Shown piece after piece: positions 1-9,178 of a stretch of DNA of 64,000 nt. The notes beneath the pieces were generated by a model. That model worked only from the letters and a program-made list of their open reading frames with translations. It was not told the origin of the DNA and ran no database searches. Source of the DNA: Motiliproteus sp036960175 (GTDB lineage: Bacteria; Pseudomonadota; Gammaproteobacteria; Pseudomonadales; Balneatricaceae); contig JBALWH010000018.1 of NCBI GenBank assembly GCA_036960175.1, positions 1 to 64,000 of the forward strand, read 5' to 3'. The translations under genes were made by a program, and so were the position numbers. Within the stretch, counting starts at the first letter, position 1; each line of letters starts with the position of its first letter.

Positions 1-359
1 ATTCAGTATGAGAAAGTAGCAAATTAAAGTGTCCGGAATTGTTGACCAGAACACCAATTGAATACTTTGAGTTAAATATAAAACGGCCTGATATTTGCCG
101 CTACATGACGTTACTAGCCGCTTCTTTGAAGATTGATGCGCTAGCTACAGATTGCGGAGATGACTGGAATGCACTGGACGATTGTCCGGAAATGAGGGGA
201 GATGGGAAACATAGTTTAAGACACAGTGACCCAAGTCAAACCTAAATTAGATATTGGTGTTTTATCTCCCTCCCTCCATATCAAGCTGATCGCTACCGGC
301 ATAGACTACAAGTCAATACAGGTTGTTAGCTCTCTGAAGAAGTTTTTAGGAGGGGCATG
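1..359. other. Left-edge region without a convincing gene
   Basis: There is an open frame on the + strand that could start at a TTG near 39 and stops at 245 (68 codons). The frame is open back to position 12, it has no ribosome binding site, and the protein resembles nothing I know. It may be the tail end of a decayed gene or chance. The rest is A+T-rich and ends in the ribosome binding site of the following diguanylate cyclase gene. Confidence 0.3.
348..353 (+). promoter_or_regulatory. Ribosome binding site that decides the start of the diguanylate cyclase
   Basis: AGGAGG lies just before two consecutive ATG codons at 357 and 360. Spacing is 3 bases to the first and 6 to the second, so the second ATG is the better start. 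Confidence 0.6.
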
Positions 360-2132
360 ATGCTGAAGTTTATACACAGGGAACCCGGCCCAAACGATTG
401 GAAAACAGCAAGCCGAATAGTGTTACCGCTAATCTTGTTGATAGTATCAGTAGTTCTATCCTTTCTTGTCGTAGTCTTATATAGCGCTGAAAAAGCAGAC
501 CAGAATGCCAAGGCCGCTTCTGAAACACACCTACAAGCTATCTTGAAGGACAAGCGTAGCCAACTTGCAACTTTAACAAAAGACTATTCTTATTGGGATG
601 ACACGATCTCAAATGCATTCTACAAACAAGATTTGGAATGGATAGATAGCAATCTCGGCAGTTATCTAACCGACACTTTTGGTATATCTGAACTATTCAT
701 CCTCGATGGTAAAAATCACAGTATCTTGTCACTTCAAGCTGGATTACCTGTTAGTTGGATGGCTAAAAAGAAAATAGAAGGGGGACTAGAGGAGCTTATC
801 AACAGTGCCCGGAAATCCGGTCCAATACCAATTCCAACGTCCGGAATATTATTGATCGATGGTCATCCCGCTTTAGTCGGTGCATCGGTACTTACCCCAG
901 AAGAAAAGGATTCCATGCTTGTCCCCATCCCCCGGCCGATTTTGATTCTTGCCAAGCGTTTGGACGATACCAGGCTCTCAGAGATCTCTGCAAACTTTGG
1001 TCTGGCAGGGCTGCAGTTTCAACAAAACCATCTACCTCAAACCCAACCTGACTCGGCTTCTCTTGCAATACACACGTTAAACCATCGCGCTTTAGGCAGC
1101 TTGGTTTGGATGCCAGAGAAGCCGGGGACATCAGTTTTAAACTACATAACGATGCCTCTGACTATTGCATTATCTCTAATCGCTATACTAGGAGGAGTGA
1201 TAATCAGAGCATCCTTGCTAGCTGCACGTCGCTTGGCAACGGCTAATCGTTTGACTTCGAGGCTTAGCTGCGCGATAGATCACACTAACAACGCAGTCCT
1301 TATCGTTCACCGGTCTGGAGCGATAGAGTATGAAAATTCAGAATTTATTAGTCTGTTTCAGGATAATCCTACTGAGGAACACGCTCTAACTTTGTCCGAG
1401 TTGTTTCCTGTTAAGAAATATCCTCAGGTGTATCATGCTTTTATGTCAGCTTTCAATGAGCAAGCTAATTGGGCAGGAGAGTTTGGACATCAGGCCGCGA
1501 ACGGTTCGAAGCTTTGGATACACGCAACTATAACCCCCGTTGAGAATCATGGCAGTTTCTCCGACGCTGTCTGTGTGATTTCCGATATCACGAATATAAA
1601 GCAAGAATTTGATGACATGTCTTACATTGCTACGCATGATGCCTTGACAGGACTGGTTAATCGACGGTTATTTAACGAACTGCTAGAGCAAACCGTGCTA
1701 CTGGCCAAGCGTGAAGCCCGCCATTCAGCATTGCTCTATCTTGATCTTGATGGGTTCAAAGAGATCAATGACACTTTAGGGCATACGGCAGGAGATCAAT
1801 TGCTTATTAATGTTTCCGAGCGCCTTAAAGAAAGAGTGCGGGAGTCTGATATAGTCGCCCGAGTGGGTGGAGATGAATTCATCGTGCTACTACAAAGCAC
1901 TGAGCATCGATCAGATGTTGAGCATGCGGCAATAAATATACTGACGCATTTAATCAAACCTATGAAGATATCCGGGTGCCCGATTCGCATTAGTGCCAGC
2001 ATCGGTATAGCCTTAATTCCAGAAAACGGGATTACCCCCGAGGAATTAACGGGAAAAGCAGATTTAGCCCTTTATCAAAGCAAAGAACACGGGGGAAATA
2101 TGTACTCATTTTTTAATTCGACTGTGGAGTAA
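360..2132 (+). CDS. Membrane diguanylate cyclase, CHASE4-PAS-GGDEF
   Basis: This protein of about 590 residues probably makes cyclic di-GMP from two GTP at the inner membrane. A first membrane segment (about residues 20-42) is followed by a periplasmic CHASE4-type sensor whose N-terminal part carries the YSYWDD signature typical of that domain. A second membrane segment lies near 262-285, then a PAS domain near 305-420 and a C-terminal GGDEF domain. The active-site GGDEF is intact. An RESD sequence sits five residues upstream and matches the RxxD inhibitory site, so product inhibition is likely. The gene faces phage-tail genes on the other strand and stands alone. Because it sits beside prophage and island genes it may be part of the mobile region. 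The signal sensed is unknown. Confidence 0.88.
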   Translation: MLKFIHREPGPNDWKTASRIVLPLILLIVSVVLSFLVVVLYSAEKADQNAKAASETHLQAILKDKRSQLATLTKDYSYWDDTISNAFYKQDLEWIDSNLGSYLTDTFGISELFILDGKNHSILSLQAGLPVSWMAKKKIEGGLEELINSARKSGPIPIPTSGILLIDGHPALVGASVLTPEEKDSMLVPIPRPILILAKRLDDTRLSEISANFGLAGLQFQQNHLPQTQPDSASLAIHTLNHRALGSLVWMPEKPGTSVLNYITMPLTIALSLIAILGGVIIRASLLAARRLATANRLTSRLSCAIDHTNNAVLIVHRSGAIEYENSEFISLFQDNPTEEHALTLSELFPVKKYPQVYHAFMSAFNEQANWAGEFGHQAANGSKLWIHATITPVENHGSFSDAVCVISDITNIKQEFDDMSYIATHDALTGLVNRRLFNELLEQTVLLAKREARHSALLYLDLDGFKEINDTLGHTAGDQLLINVSERLKERVRESDIVARVGGDEFIVLLQSTEHRSDVEHAAINILTHLIKPMKISGCPIRISASIGIALIPENGITPEELTGKADLALYQSKEHGGNMYSFFNSTVE

Positions 2133-2211
2133 GATAAATTTTTTAGCGACCCGCATCTTCTGACTTAAAAATCAGAAAATGGCGATTCGTTCGGATAACC
2201 TGAATGATCCA

Positions 2212-2532
2212 TTACAGACTCGCCTTCTTACTCCAGCTTGCCACGTACTTCGCTTCAACAAAATAATCCAGAGAGATAGCGAATCGAAGGAAATCATTAG
2301 GTGTAAAGGTATGGTTTACATCGTCCTTGGATCTCCAAACGAAGTCGGCGAGCTCCTCTTCGAGCGATCGCTTGGCTAGGATCTTGGCCACCCTTCCCGA
2401 TATCAGTGAGACGCTAACTGGATCTGTTTGATAAGTTGCTCCGTTCCATTCAAAGCCTCCCCCTATAACCGTAGAACGCTCCTTAGTAATCCGAGCTGAG
2501 GCTGTTGGTGAAGCGTGATTAATTAGCGACAT
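2212..2532 (-). CDS. Phage tail protein, DUF4376-like
   Basis: A 106-residue protein with the DUF4376 layout: a central FEWNG...TDPVS stretch, a serine/alanine-rich ISGRVAKILA helix, a WRSKDD turn and a final helix that includes FAISLDYFVEAKY. This domain is common in small proteins at the 3' end of phage tail-fibre operons. The start overlaps the end of the upstream tail gene by 14 bases, so the two were probably co-translated. It is the last gene of the tail remnant. Exact function is unknown. Confidence 0.6.
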   Translation of the reverse strand: MSLINHASPTASARITKERSTVIGGGFEWNGATYQTDPVSVSLISGRVAKILAKRSLEEELADFVWRSKDDVNHTFTPNDFLRFAISLDYFVEAKYVASWSKKASL

Positions 2533-2857
2533 AATCGAAACTCTTGGCTAAATAGGCTGGCCCCGCATCCACCTCGATGGTGTAGGTGCCGGGGTAATTA
2601 AACGCGAATGTTGGCTGCTCAGTGACAGGGTAGTCGATGCCTTCAATAGTGAGGGTGCAAGGCAATGGCAGAGCGGCTAGCGTGTAATCTGCTTTCGGGG
2701 TTATGGTTGGCCCGGCTAGGTCTACGTAGTGCGTTAGGTCGCCGCCTTCGCCCTCTATCCATAGCTCGCCTTCTTCGGCGCACCATGGCGCAATTTGAGG
2801 AAGGCAGCTATGAGAGCTTACTATCTCCCCAGAGGGTAAATATACAATTACGTTCAT
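2519..2857 (-). CDS. Small phage tail-associated protein
   Basis: A 112-residue protein between the tail-tip gene and the DUF4376 protein, overlapping each by a few bases. It is rich in beta-forming residues and has no signal peptide or membrane segment. The C-terminal half (TFAFNYPGTYTIEV) reads like a single immunoglobulin-like beta sandwich. I recognise no named family. Position suggests a tail-tip or fibre accessory protein. It is a real gene by its overlap with both neighbours and its intact frame. Confidence 0.55.
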   Translation of the reverse strand: MNVIVYLPSGEIVSSHSCLPQIAPWCAEEGELWIEGEGGDLTHYVDLAGPTITPKADYTLAALPLPCTLTIEGIDYPVTEQPTFAFNYPGTYTIEVDAGPAYLAKSFDYVAN

Positions 2858-4878
2858 CGGAGAACCCCTAGCAGCATAAGATTACGGTAAGACATTTTAC
2901 CCCCCGCGCCGGTCGTACTACTCCGCTTTAGCTTTACGTAATAGGTATGGGTTCCGGTGGCTCCAGTGTCTCTATAGGCCATAGAAACAGCCCCTTTTAC
3001 CAGCGCTGTATCCGGCGAATATTCTAGCGTTCTGGAATAAATGAGCGTCCCTGCCCTATAAAATGCCGCGTCAATACTCGCCGGATAGGTGCTGCCCTCA
3101 TCGCCTCCCCCGTTAACCTCACAATAAGCGGTAAAATGCAGCATCACATCGCCCCCCGCGCTGGCTATTGGGGCACTCGCGGCGGTTTGGTAAGACGTTG
3201 TTAGAGTGGTCGCGCCGTCCGTTTTACCGAAGGCCGGAATAGTTACCGCGTTGCCCGCAATGTTAATGGTATTAACTGCATTCACAGCCGAGGCGGTTAA
3301 AGTGCCTGAATAGGTTCCGGTAGCCCCAGAAAGAGATCCGCTGAAGTCACCATTAACACCAACCAGCGTACCGTTAAACGTTCCGCCAGCAGCGGATAGA
3401 TTGCCAGCAAAGGTACCTGTCGCCGCAACCAGCTCACCCGACATCCACAGCTTATTGAGAATCTTGTCGTAATAGAGACTGGCGTTACCTGGTGTTTTGG
3501 CGCCGTTACCGATCCAAAATGGGTACGTGCCGGCAGCAGAGATCTCAACCCTAGAGCCATCAAGAGCATCAGTGCGAAAGGTACCACCAGTCACCGTACC
3601 GAGATTAGCGCTCAGCGCTGCCAGATCATTGACCGAAATATTGCCCGCCAGCACCGAATTCGCTTTCAGTTTTGGCGTACTAATCGAATCATCAGCAATT
3701 TCTGTCTCAGTGATTGAGTTCGGCCCCACCGAAGCAGCCGCAGGAGTTGCCGTGAACTCACCGGTAAAGTTAAGCCCGACAACGCTATCATCCCAGGCAT
3801 CAGTGAAGGCAAACTTAAGATACAGCGCTTGATCAGTAGTAATAACGATACCGGCCCGGGAAGAAGTCTCGAGCAACGTAGAGTCAGCAATACCAAAACC
3901 GCTGCTAGTAGAGCCCCAGACCTTCAGGTTTTTAATGCCGGTGTCAGCCGGTATGTCGGCCGTCACAAACAAGCCATCGATTACCGGATTGATAACAACA
4001 TTGTTCGGTGTTGCAGGAGCGGGATTGCTTACCGCCAAAGTCACTGATGAACTCGCAAGATTTCCGGCACCATCGATCGCAGTAACCCGAACATCAAAGG
4101 CGCGACCGCAGTTGTGATCGTAGCCAACGGAGGCCGTAAGCTTGAAGCTGGTTCCCTCTACTATTTCTTGATAGCGAACAACGCCGAGCCGAACGATTTC
4201 CACCTTGGCTTTAGTGGTGCTTGAGATCCAGCTGACTTCAAGCTCAGTGCCAACAAAAGGACTCACCAGCACTAGATTCGTAATCGGTGGAGGCGCGTTT
4301 TCGACAGCAGCAGCCGCGTTGACACTCACCTTCCCTGAGGTATCAACTGCCTTGACCATGTAGGTGCCGCCCAGCATCGGAACCGTTACTACCGTGCCAA
4401 CCGTGCTGCCAACCAGTTCTACAGCACCAACATCCTCCCAGGTTGCACCAGCGATATTCGGAGAGTGTCTGATCCAATAATGAGACAGATCCAGGCTCGT
4501 TACTTTTGGCCACGACAGCTGAGCTGTCTCACCGTTTACCTGAACAGATAGAGAAGCAACATCATCAGGCGGCGCCAGCTTGCCTTGAGCCTGGTAAACC
4601 AACTCCGCAGACCAGGCGCTTCGGTTGCCCGCATCATCGACCGTTCTAGCCCTAACAGTGAATTCGGTAACCGGAATATTCTTGAGCTCTGTGGATACGG
4701 AGGCCGTGAAATCAAGCGCTACAAAGTCTGGATCTGATGGCGTTTTGTATTGGTATTCAACATAGCGAATGCGGCCATCACTAGGCAGCGTCACACCCAC
4801 CGATAGGCCTACTCGGGTAATGTTGCCATCGTTGTATAGAAAATCACTGACTGTCAGGCCATACGGCGCAGGCAACAC
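2854..4878 (-). pseudogene. C-terminal part of a phage tail-tip protein (gpJ-like), separated by a frameshift
   Basis: The 674-residue frame contains fibronectin type III-like repeats (about residues 1-290), each marked by WSAEL-, LSWPKV- and DVRVTAIDGAGN-type strands. A glycine, serine and threonine-rich region follows, with repeated GTFxGxLxGxxG motifs near residues 440-530 as in the DUF1983/collagen-like end of host-specificity protein J, and then a beta-rich C-terminal domain. Such proteins sit at the tip of lambda-like tails and contact the host receptor. The frame is open upstream to about 4913, and its sequence there (HDEPFSIVPTGV) continues the domain encoded in another frame at 4914-5198. 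The usual gpJ is well over 1000 residues, so the N-terminal half is missing altogether. This is a remnant rather than a working gene. Confidence 0.72.
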
Positions 4879-5198
4879 ACCCGTTGGTACGATAGAAAAC
4901 GGCTCATCATGAAGGTAATTCCGCTCTCTACTCGCGCAAACTTGTTCTGGTCGTAGCTAACAGCAGTGACTTTAAAAGTAAGGTTTTCGGATTCGCTGAT
5001 GGACAGTACTTTGAACTTCTGTGGTTTGATTTCGTTAGCAGTCAGGCCCCACATAGCCCCATCTACAGGAACACCAGGCAGCGGATCAACGGTGAAATCA
5101 TTGCCGCTAATACCAGTGACATTGCTCTCTGCAATGGTCCCATCCGGCATAACAACAGTCAGCGTATAGGTTAGAAGCTCATCAAAATGATTCGGCAA
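4854..5198 (-). pseudogene. Upstream fragment of the gpJ-like tail-tip gene
   Basis: The first 95 or so residues carry the conserved gpJ stretch ending in KVTAVSYDQNKFARVESGI, after which the frame runs into about 20 meaningless residues and stops. Restoring one base in the T run near 4911-4913 joins it to the 2854-4878 frame. Its upstream end is also cut: a stop codon lies a few codons before the only possible start (a TTG at 5198), and the HNH endonuclease gene begins there on the opposite strand. So the gene has lost its 5' half and gained a frameshift. Confidence 0.68.
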
Positions 5199-6182
5199 TA
5201 CACCCAGGAGCAGTTGAATTCCCTAAAGTCCGGATACCCGCAGTGGCCACCTCGAGAACTAGCAGTTCACTTCAATGAGCAATTCGGTACTGACAAGACG
5301 CCAGGCCAATTGCGGTCGGCCTGCAAGAATCGCGGATTTAAAAGTGGTCGCAGCCCAGGACAAGGGGCTAAAGATAGATACCTCCTAGTAACGGCGGAAC
5401 AGGCTGATTATCTGCGCAATATGTACCAAGCAATGCCGCTGCCAGAGCTAACCGAAGCCTTCAACAAGAAATATGACCAAGATCTGAAAAAGAATCAGAT
5501 CCGCTCATTTCTGAAGAATCACGGTATCACCTGCAGTCGTAGCGGCCACTTTGGTTCAGAGGGAAAAAAGAACTGGAACAAAGGAACGGCGGGCACTGGA
5601 TTATGTAAAGCCAACCAAGGCAGCTTTAAGAAGGGCAACGTTCCTGGGAATGTTAATCCGATGTATACGGAGCGGCTAAGTAAGGACGGCTACATCGAGA
5701 TAAAAGTCCCGATCCCCAACCCCTACACCTCTGCTAAAACACGTTACATGCATAAGCACCGTTGGATTTGGGAACAAGCTAACGGGGCCGTACCCAGGAG
5801 TAAAGTTGTCATTTTCTTTGATGGGAATCGAAGCAACTTTGCTATTGATAACCTGGTACTGATCACCCGTCGAGAACTGGCGATTTTAAATAGGCGTGGT
5901 TACTTCAGTGCGCCAGCAGAACTAAGACCGACGATCTGGAACCTAGTGAAGCTGGAAACCACAACCATGAACAAAGAGCTGTCAGACGGCAATAAAACCC
6001 ATCGGGAGCTAGTGCTGGAAACGATTGAAACACCGTCCACTTCTAGGGAGATATCAGAGAAAACAGGTATACACCAAACCCAGGTCTGCACGGTGTTGTG
6101 CTCGCTCAAAAAACAGGGGTTGGCTAAAGTGGTAGGAAGCACCACCCAGAACGGTCGATCACTGTATTTATGGGCCCTTTAA
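5187..6182 (+). CDS. Phage HNH endonuclease with tandem DNA-binding repeats
   Basis: A 331-residue protein. Residues about 4-55 and 66-118 are two copies of the same helical module (LxxxY..xxxxEL...FN..., then QIRSxxKNxG), likely DNA-binding. An HNH nuclease core lies at about 150-235, with NxGTxGTG, KDGYIEIKV, KHRWIWE and DGNRSNFAIDNLVLI typical of phage homing-type nucleases. The C-terminal 65 residues look like a winged helix (SREISEKTGIHQTQVCTVLCSLKKQG). It sits where the tail-tip gene is cut off and its first codons overlap that fragment on the other strand. No good ribosome binding site precedes the ATG at 5187, so the true start may lie a little downstream. It probably nicks or cuts phage DNA, either as a selfish gene or as a packaging aid. 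Confidence 0.75.
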   Translation: MIRQYTQEQLNSLKSGYPQWPPRELAVHFNEQFGTDKTPGQLRSACKNRGFKSGRSPGQGAKDRYLLVTAEQADYLRNMYQAMPLPELTEAFNKKYDQDLKKNQIRSFLKNHGITCSRSGHFGSEGKKNWNKGTAGTGLCKANQGSFKKGNVPGNVNPMYTERLSKDGYIEIKVPIPNPYTSAKTRYMHKHRWIWEQANGAVPRSKVVIFFDGNRSNFAIDNLVLITRRELAILNRRGYFSAPAELRPTIWNLVKLETTTMNKELSDGNKTHRELVLETIETPSTSREISEKTGIHQTQVCTVLCSLKKQGLAKVVGSTTQNGRSLYLWAL

Positions 6183-6240
6183 CCCTACGGGTAAACCCTA
6201 TGCTTCATAGTTGGCTGCAATAAAATGTTCTTTCCGAGAG

Positions 6241-6426
6241 TCATTCGTATTCAAGAACCCAGCACACCTCATCTTCAACGCGGTCTTGGCCAGTATAAAA
6301 ACTTTCAACAAAATACTGGCCAGGTTCCAGATTATACGCAGAAATGGCTTCGAGATAGCCGTCGTTTTCCAGGCTATTGATGCGGCTCTGCAAGTCATCC
6401 TCGGTATACATGGTTTCAATACGCAT
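6241..6426 (-). CDS. Small acidic protein of unknown function
   Basis: A 61-residue acidic protein beginning MRIETMYTEDDLQ. The start at 6426 is chosen because AAGGAG lies about seven bases upstream. A longer version from 6462 would place that ribosome binding site inside the gene. No membrane segment, cysteine pair or known family is seen beyond one C-terminal cysteine. It lies alone between the HNH gene and the Sel1 gene, within the island. A real gene is likely but not certain. Confidence 0.5.
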   Translation of the reverse strand: MRIETMYTEDDLQSRINSLENDGYLEAISAYNLEPGQYFVESFYTGQDRVEDEVCWVLEYE

Positions 6427-6676
6427 GAGTTGCTCCTTCAAACAGTCATCAAAACGACTCAAAAGCGCTAAAGGGCAGGATTCTTTTTGCCTAAAACTAA
6501 GACTACTTACTTATAGAAAAATTCACATTATAGGGAGCCAATCAATTGAAATCGGGCATTACAAGATCGCAGCGGGCACAGGGCCCCACCATTTAGAGAT
6601 AGGAATAGAGCTTTCACTTATTTTTGACCCGAAAATCACATACTCATTTATTGGTAAGTGTCAGACCCTGTTTGAA

Positions 6677-7288
6677 TTACTTGTTTTTATGCCTTCCGAC
6701 TTTGGCCCTTCGTTTGGCTAAAATCCTATCAAACCAATTCAATGTTCGTTGGGCTTCATAGGCGTTCTTATTGGCAGCTTGATTGAATAACTGCATAGCT
6801 TTTACTTTATCTTGCCCAACATATCGGCCATGCCAATAGAGCTTTCCAATCCAATACACGGACCGATGATGTCCTTTCTTTGACGCACGTTTAAACCATT
6901 TCAAGGCCTTAGCGTCATCACGCTGCTGATACGCAATATACCCTAGGCTATACATCGCCCTCGTATCACCTTGGTGGGCAGACTTTTTGTACCAAATTTC
7001 TGCTCCCTCAATATCTCTATCGACACCAACACCATTCAGATAATACCAACCCATAGCGAGTACCGCGTCGTGATGCCCTGATCGTGCGGCTTCAGCACAA
7101 CAAATGAACGATAACTCCTTATCTTTTGTGACACCGGTACCATCTAAAAAATGAAGCAACTGGTTGTATAGTGAATTTGGAGTTCTGGACGCCCAGTGCT
7201 GCCACTGATCCCTATAGGATTTAAGTGTCCAGCTACCTTGCTGGTGAAATTTGAGGTCTTTATCGTATACATATTTCGAGCATGTCAC
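6677..7288 (-). CDS. Sel1-like repeat protein
   Basis: About 203 residues with three or four Sel1 (TPR-like) repeats from residue 45 on: AEAARSGHHDAVLAMGWYYL, IWYKKSAHQGDTRAMYSLGY, WFKRASKKGHHRSVYWIGKL and LFNQAANKNAYEAQ. Each shows the A..G...A...LG spacing of the family. Such proteins are protein-protein adaptors. There is no clear signal peptide, so it is probably cytoplasmic. The start is placed at the GTG at 7288 because GGAGGT (7296-7301) lies seven bases upstream. The longer frame from a TTG at 7303 would begin inside that site. The lysine-rich C-terminus is a minor oddity. No partner gene is evident. Confidence 0.75.
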   Translation of the reverse strand: MTCSKYVYDKDLKFHQQGSWTLKSYRDQWQHWASRTPNSLYNQLLHFLDGTGVTKDKELSFICCAEAARSGHHDAVLAMGWYYLNGVGVDRDIEGAEIWYKKSAHQGDTRAMYSLGYIAYQQRDDAKALKWFKRASKKGHHRSVYWIGKLYWHGRYVGQDKVKAMQLFNQAANKNAYEAQRTLNWFDRILAKRRAKVGRHKNK

Positions 7289-7325
7289 TTTCCAAACCTC
7301 CAATGTTAAATGCTTTAAAGATAAT

Positions 7326-7358
7326 CCCAGCCTTCTAAACTGTAGTCAGAAGACTGGG
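7326..7358. other. Inverted repeat upstream of the Sel1 gene
   Basis: CCCAG-C-CTTCT and AGAAG-A-CTGGG form a stem of ten pairs with one mismatch around an 11-base loop, about 37 bases before the Sel1 start. It could be an operator, a transcript structure or the end of a lost gene. No T run follows on either strand. Confidence 0.35.
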
Positions 7359-7945
7359 AATCAGACATAGGAAATTATCCTATATCTGGCCATATCATTT
7401 AGATAGGAAGAGAGAAAGGATGTTATTGTGAACGCCCGGTTTCGGCCCAAAGGGGGCACTTAGGGTCTGTGGCTACGGCAACGGTTTTTGCCAGCCAGAA
7501 ACATGGAAGCGGACGCTGGTTTCACTGTTCTGAATGTTCGGTAACGGCAAGAGCTGCGACAAAGCCGCCATAACAAAGGAGTAGGTTTGAGCGGCTGCCT
7601 ACGGCTCTGCACGCCCCTAAGCGGTCACTCGCGGGGCATCTCCATGTGCGGCTCTAGTCGGCCCAAAGCATAGGTAATCGGGCTGACGTTCACCTTCAAG
7701 CTTTCAGTAAACTGTTAGTACACGAACAGCCCTGGAGGACTTAATCATGAGTTTTCATACCGCATTAGATGTTTCACTACGCTCCGTCGCTATCTGCATT
7801 GTTGATGTCTGTGATGCCATGCTAGAGGATTGTGAAACGTGCAGGCTATAGTAGGGGATGTATGTATCCTGAGTGGAGTGGACGTATCCACCGTGAAAGT
7901 GAGCCGTAAGCCTACAGCGACAGGCGCCATCGAGGAGGGATCAGC
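7359..7945. other. Gene-poor stretch with decayed mobile-element DNA
   Basis: About 590 bases with no intact gene. The only recognisable part is the IS110-type transposase start at 7747-7851. The G+C-rich stretch 7436-7700 has short repeats of the kind left by decayed insertion sequences but codes for nothing I recognise. The last 15 bases carry the ribosome binding site of the DUF4345 gene. Confidence 0.4.
7747..7851 (+). pseudogene. 5' stub of an IS110-family transposase
   Basis: The frame starts ATG with a CTGGAGG ribosome binding site about nine bases upstream. It reads LDVSLRSVAICIVD, the N-terminal RuvC-like beta strand (with the first catalytic Asp) of IS110/IS1111 transposases, then drifts into unrelated sequence and stops after 34 codons. 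A full transposase is 300-400 residues, so more than 90 percent is missing. The break after codon 17 or so suggests deletion or insertion here. Confidence 0.65.
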
Positions 7946-8326
7946 GTGGTATTGATCCATAAAATTGTACTTTATGGTTTACTGGGATTTGTTGGCATAA
8001 GTCTGTTGATTCCGGGGCTGATGGAGCTTCTAAAACTTGAGCCGGGAAATCCGGGTCTGATGCTTATCAGCACTGATGCTAAGAATCAGTTTAGGGCGTT
8101 ATACGCAATGATGGCAGGGGTAGGTATTCTGGCACTCTGGGCCTGTATGGATCTTGAAGACGCACGCAAACTTGTGCTGGGCTTGGGCGTTATCATGGCA
8201 CTAACAGCAGTTGCTCGCGGCTATTCAATCTTCGTTGACGGTGTGCCGAGTGTTATCAGCCAGCTTTATCTTTTCACAGAGACGGTTTTAGCATTGGTAT
8301 TCCTGCTATGGCCGCCTCCGGCCTAA
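7946..8326 (+). CDS. DUF4345-type small membrane protein
   Basis: A 126-residue protein with four predicted membrane helices (about residues 6-24, 50-66, 73-90 and 104-122). The layout (an LL..DA...FRALYAMMAGVG middle and a DGVPS loop before the last helix) fits DUF4345 proteins. The start is GTG, with GAGGAGGG about six bases upstream. It lies just after the IS110 stub and converges with the mercury-type operon. No function is established for the family. Confidence 0.65.
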   Translation: MVLIHKIVLYGLLGFVGISLLIPGLMELLKLEPGNPGLMLISTDAKNQFRALYAMMAGVGILALWACMDLEDARKLVLGLGVIMALTAVARGYSIFVDGVPSVISQLYLFTETVLALVFLLWPPPA

Positions 8327-8512
8327 AAGATTGGTACAGATAAAATTTGTGCAGCCAGGCAGCGATGCTATAAGGACGGTTCACCTCCCAAGTACGGTCA
8401 TTCAAGACTGGAATGTTTGGCTCCGACCAGCGGAAAGAGTCGGCCCTAAGGAGGCACCCAAAACTCACAGACTTTGACACTATAGGGATGACCTACGGTC
8501 AATAAGCAGGCA

Positions 8513-8746
8513 TCAGCCAGGCGGTGATTTGGATGAACAACAGCTTGTTCCTTCCTGTATGGGTGGGCACGGAACTGTACCATATGAACAGTAAACACAG
8601 CAGTCACCGTGTAATGGCTTGAGCAACGTGCCGCAACCTTCACATTCGTAGAACCACTGGCAAGCATCGGTGGGCATAGTTTCAGTTTTGGCATGACCGC
8701 ACTTGGGACAGGTGATGGTCGACTCTAAAGTGATCTTGTTTTTCAT
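8513..8746 (-). CDS. GDCCVxC-domain protein of a mercury-type operon
   Basis: A 77-residue cysteine-rich protein. CPKC at 13-16 and CEGC at 35-38 look like a zinc ribbon. The family signature GDCCVYCSYG at 48-57 and a CPP at 60-62 follow. Members of this group are found in mercury and other metal resistance loci, and some carry selenocysteine in the signature; here all positions are cysteine. It is the last gene of the operon and overlaps the MerC-like gene by four bases. A role in binding or passing on soft metal ions is inferred. Ten cysteines in 77 residues support this. Confidence 0.7.
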   Translation of the reverse strand: MKNKITLESTITCPKCGHAKTETMPTDACQWFYECEGCGTLLKPLHGDCCVYCSYGTVPCPPIQEGTSCCSSKSPPG

Positions 8747-9147
8747 TGCGGCTCGCCATACCCCGCCTTAACTTGGCACGCTGCTTTTTTTCGATCCTCG
8801 ATAACCATCCAGATACCGCAGAGCACAATACCCGCTAGTGCAACATAAGAAAGCGTTTCCGAGACCGCCACATAGAGAGATAGAAAAAACAATACGGCTG
8901 AAGTTATAGAGAGAAGCTGGAGCACGCGGTTCTTTAGTAGCTTAAACGCTACGGCTTGCCCGATCACTGTGAGCAACACAAAAACTTGAGCGCCCCAGAA
9001 GAAATAGTTTTCAAACGGGGCAAGAGCCCCCATGCCGAAAATGGCGCCAATTGCGGCCAGTTTTGGAAAGCAAATCGGACAGGCCGCTGCCGCGAACAGC
9101 GAGCCTGTAACTCCGACTTTTTCGAGCTTACTTTGCAAATATCCCAT
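8743..9147 (-). CDS. merC: MerC-family mercuric transport protein
   Basis: A 134-residue inner membrane protein with four predicted helices. The first contains the metal-binding CPICFP motif (residues about 23-28), which matches the CPxCFP of MerC. MerC carries Hg(II) across the inner membrane to a cytoplasmic reductase. It lies downstream of the thioredoxin-like gene in the same operon as the MerR-type regulator. The C-terminal cysteine pair of classic MerC is reduced to one cysteine here. No merA, merT or merP is visible in the window, so the fate of the metal is unclear. Confidence 0.72.
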   Translation of the reverse strand: MGYLQSKLEKVGVTGSLFAAAACPICFPKLAAIGAIFGMGALAPFENYFFWGAQVFVLLTVIGQAVAFKLLKNRVLQLLSITSAVLFFLSLYVAVSETLSYVALAGIVLCGIWMVIEDRKKAACQVKAGYGEPQ

Positions 9148-9178
9148 TCACTCCCCCAAACATTAGCAGGTTAGAACT

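Noticed and set aside
39..245. 68-codon frame at the left edge
   Set aside because: TTG start, no ribosome binding site and no recognised family; listed only as part of the left-edge region.
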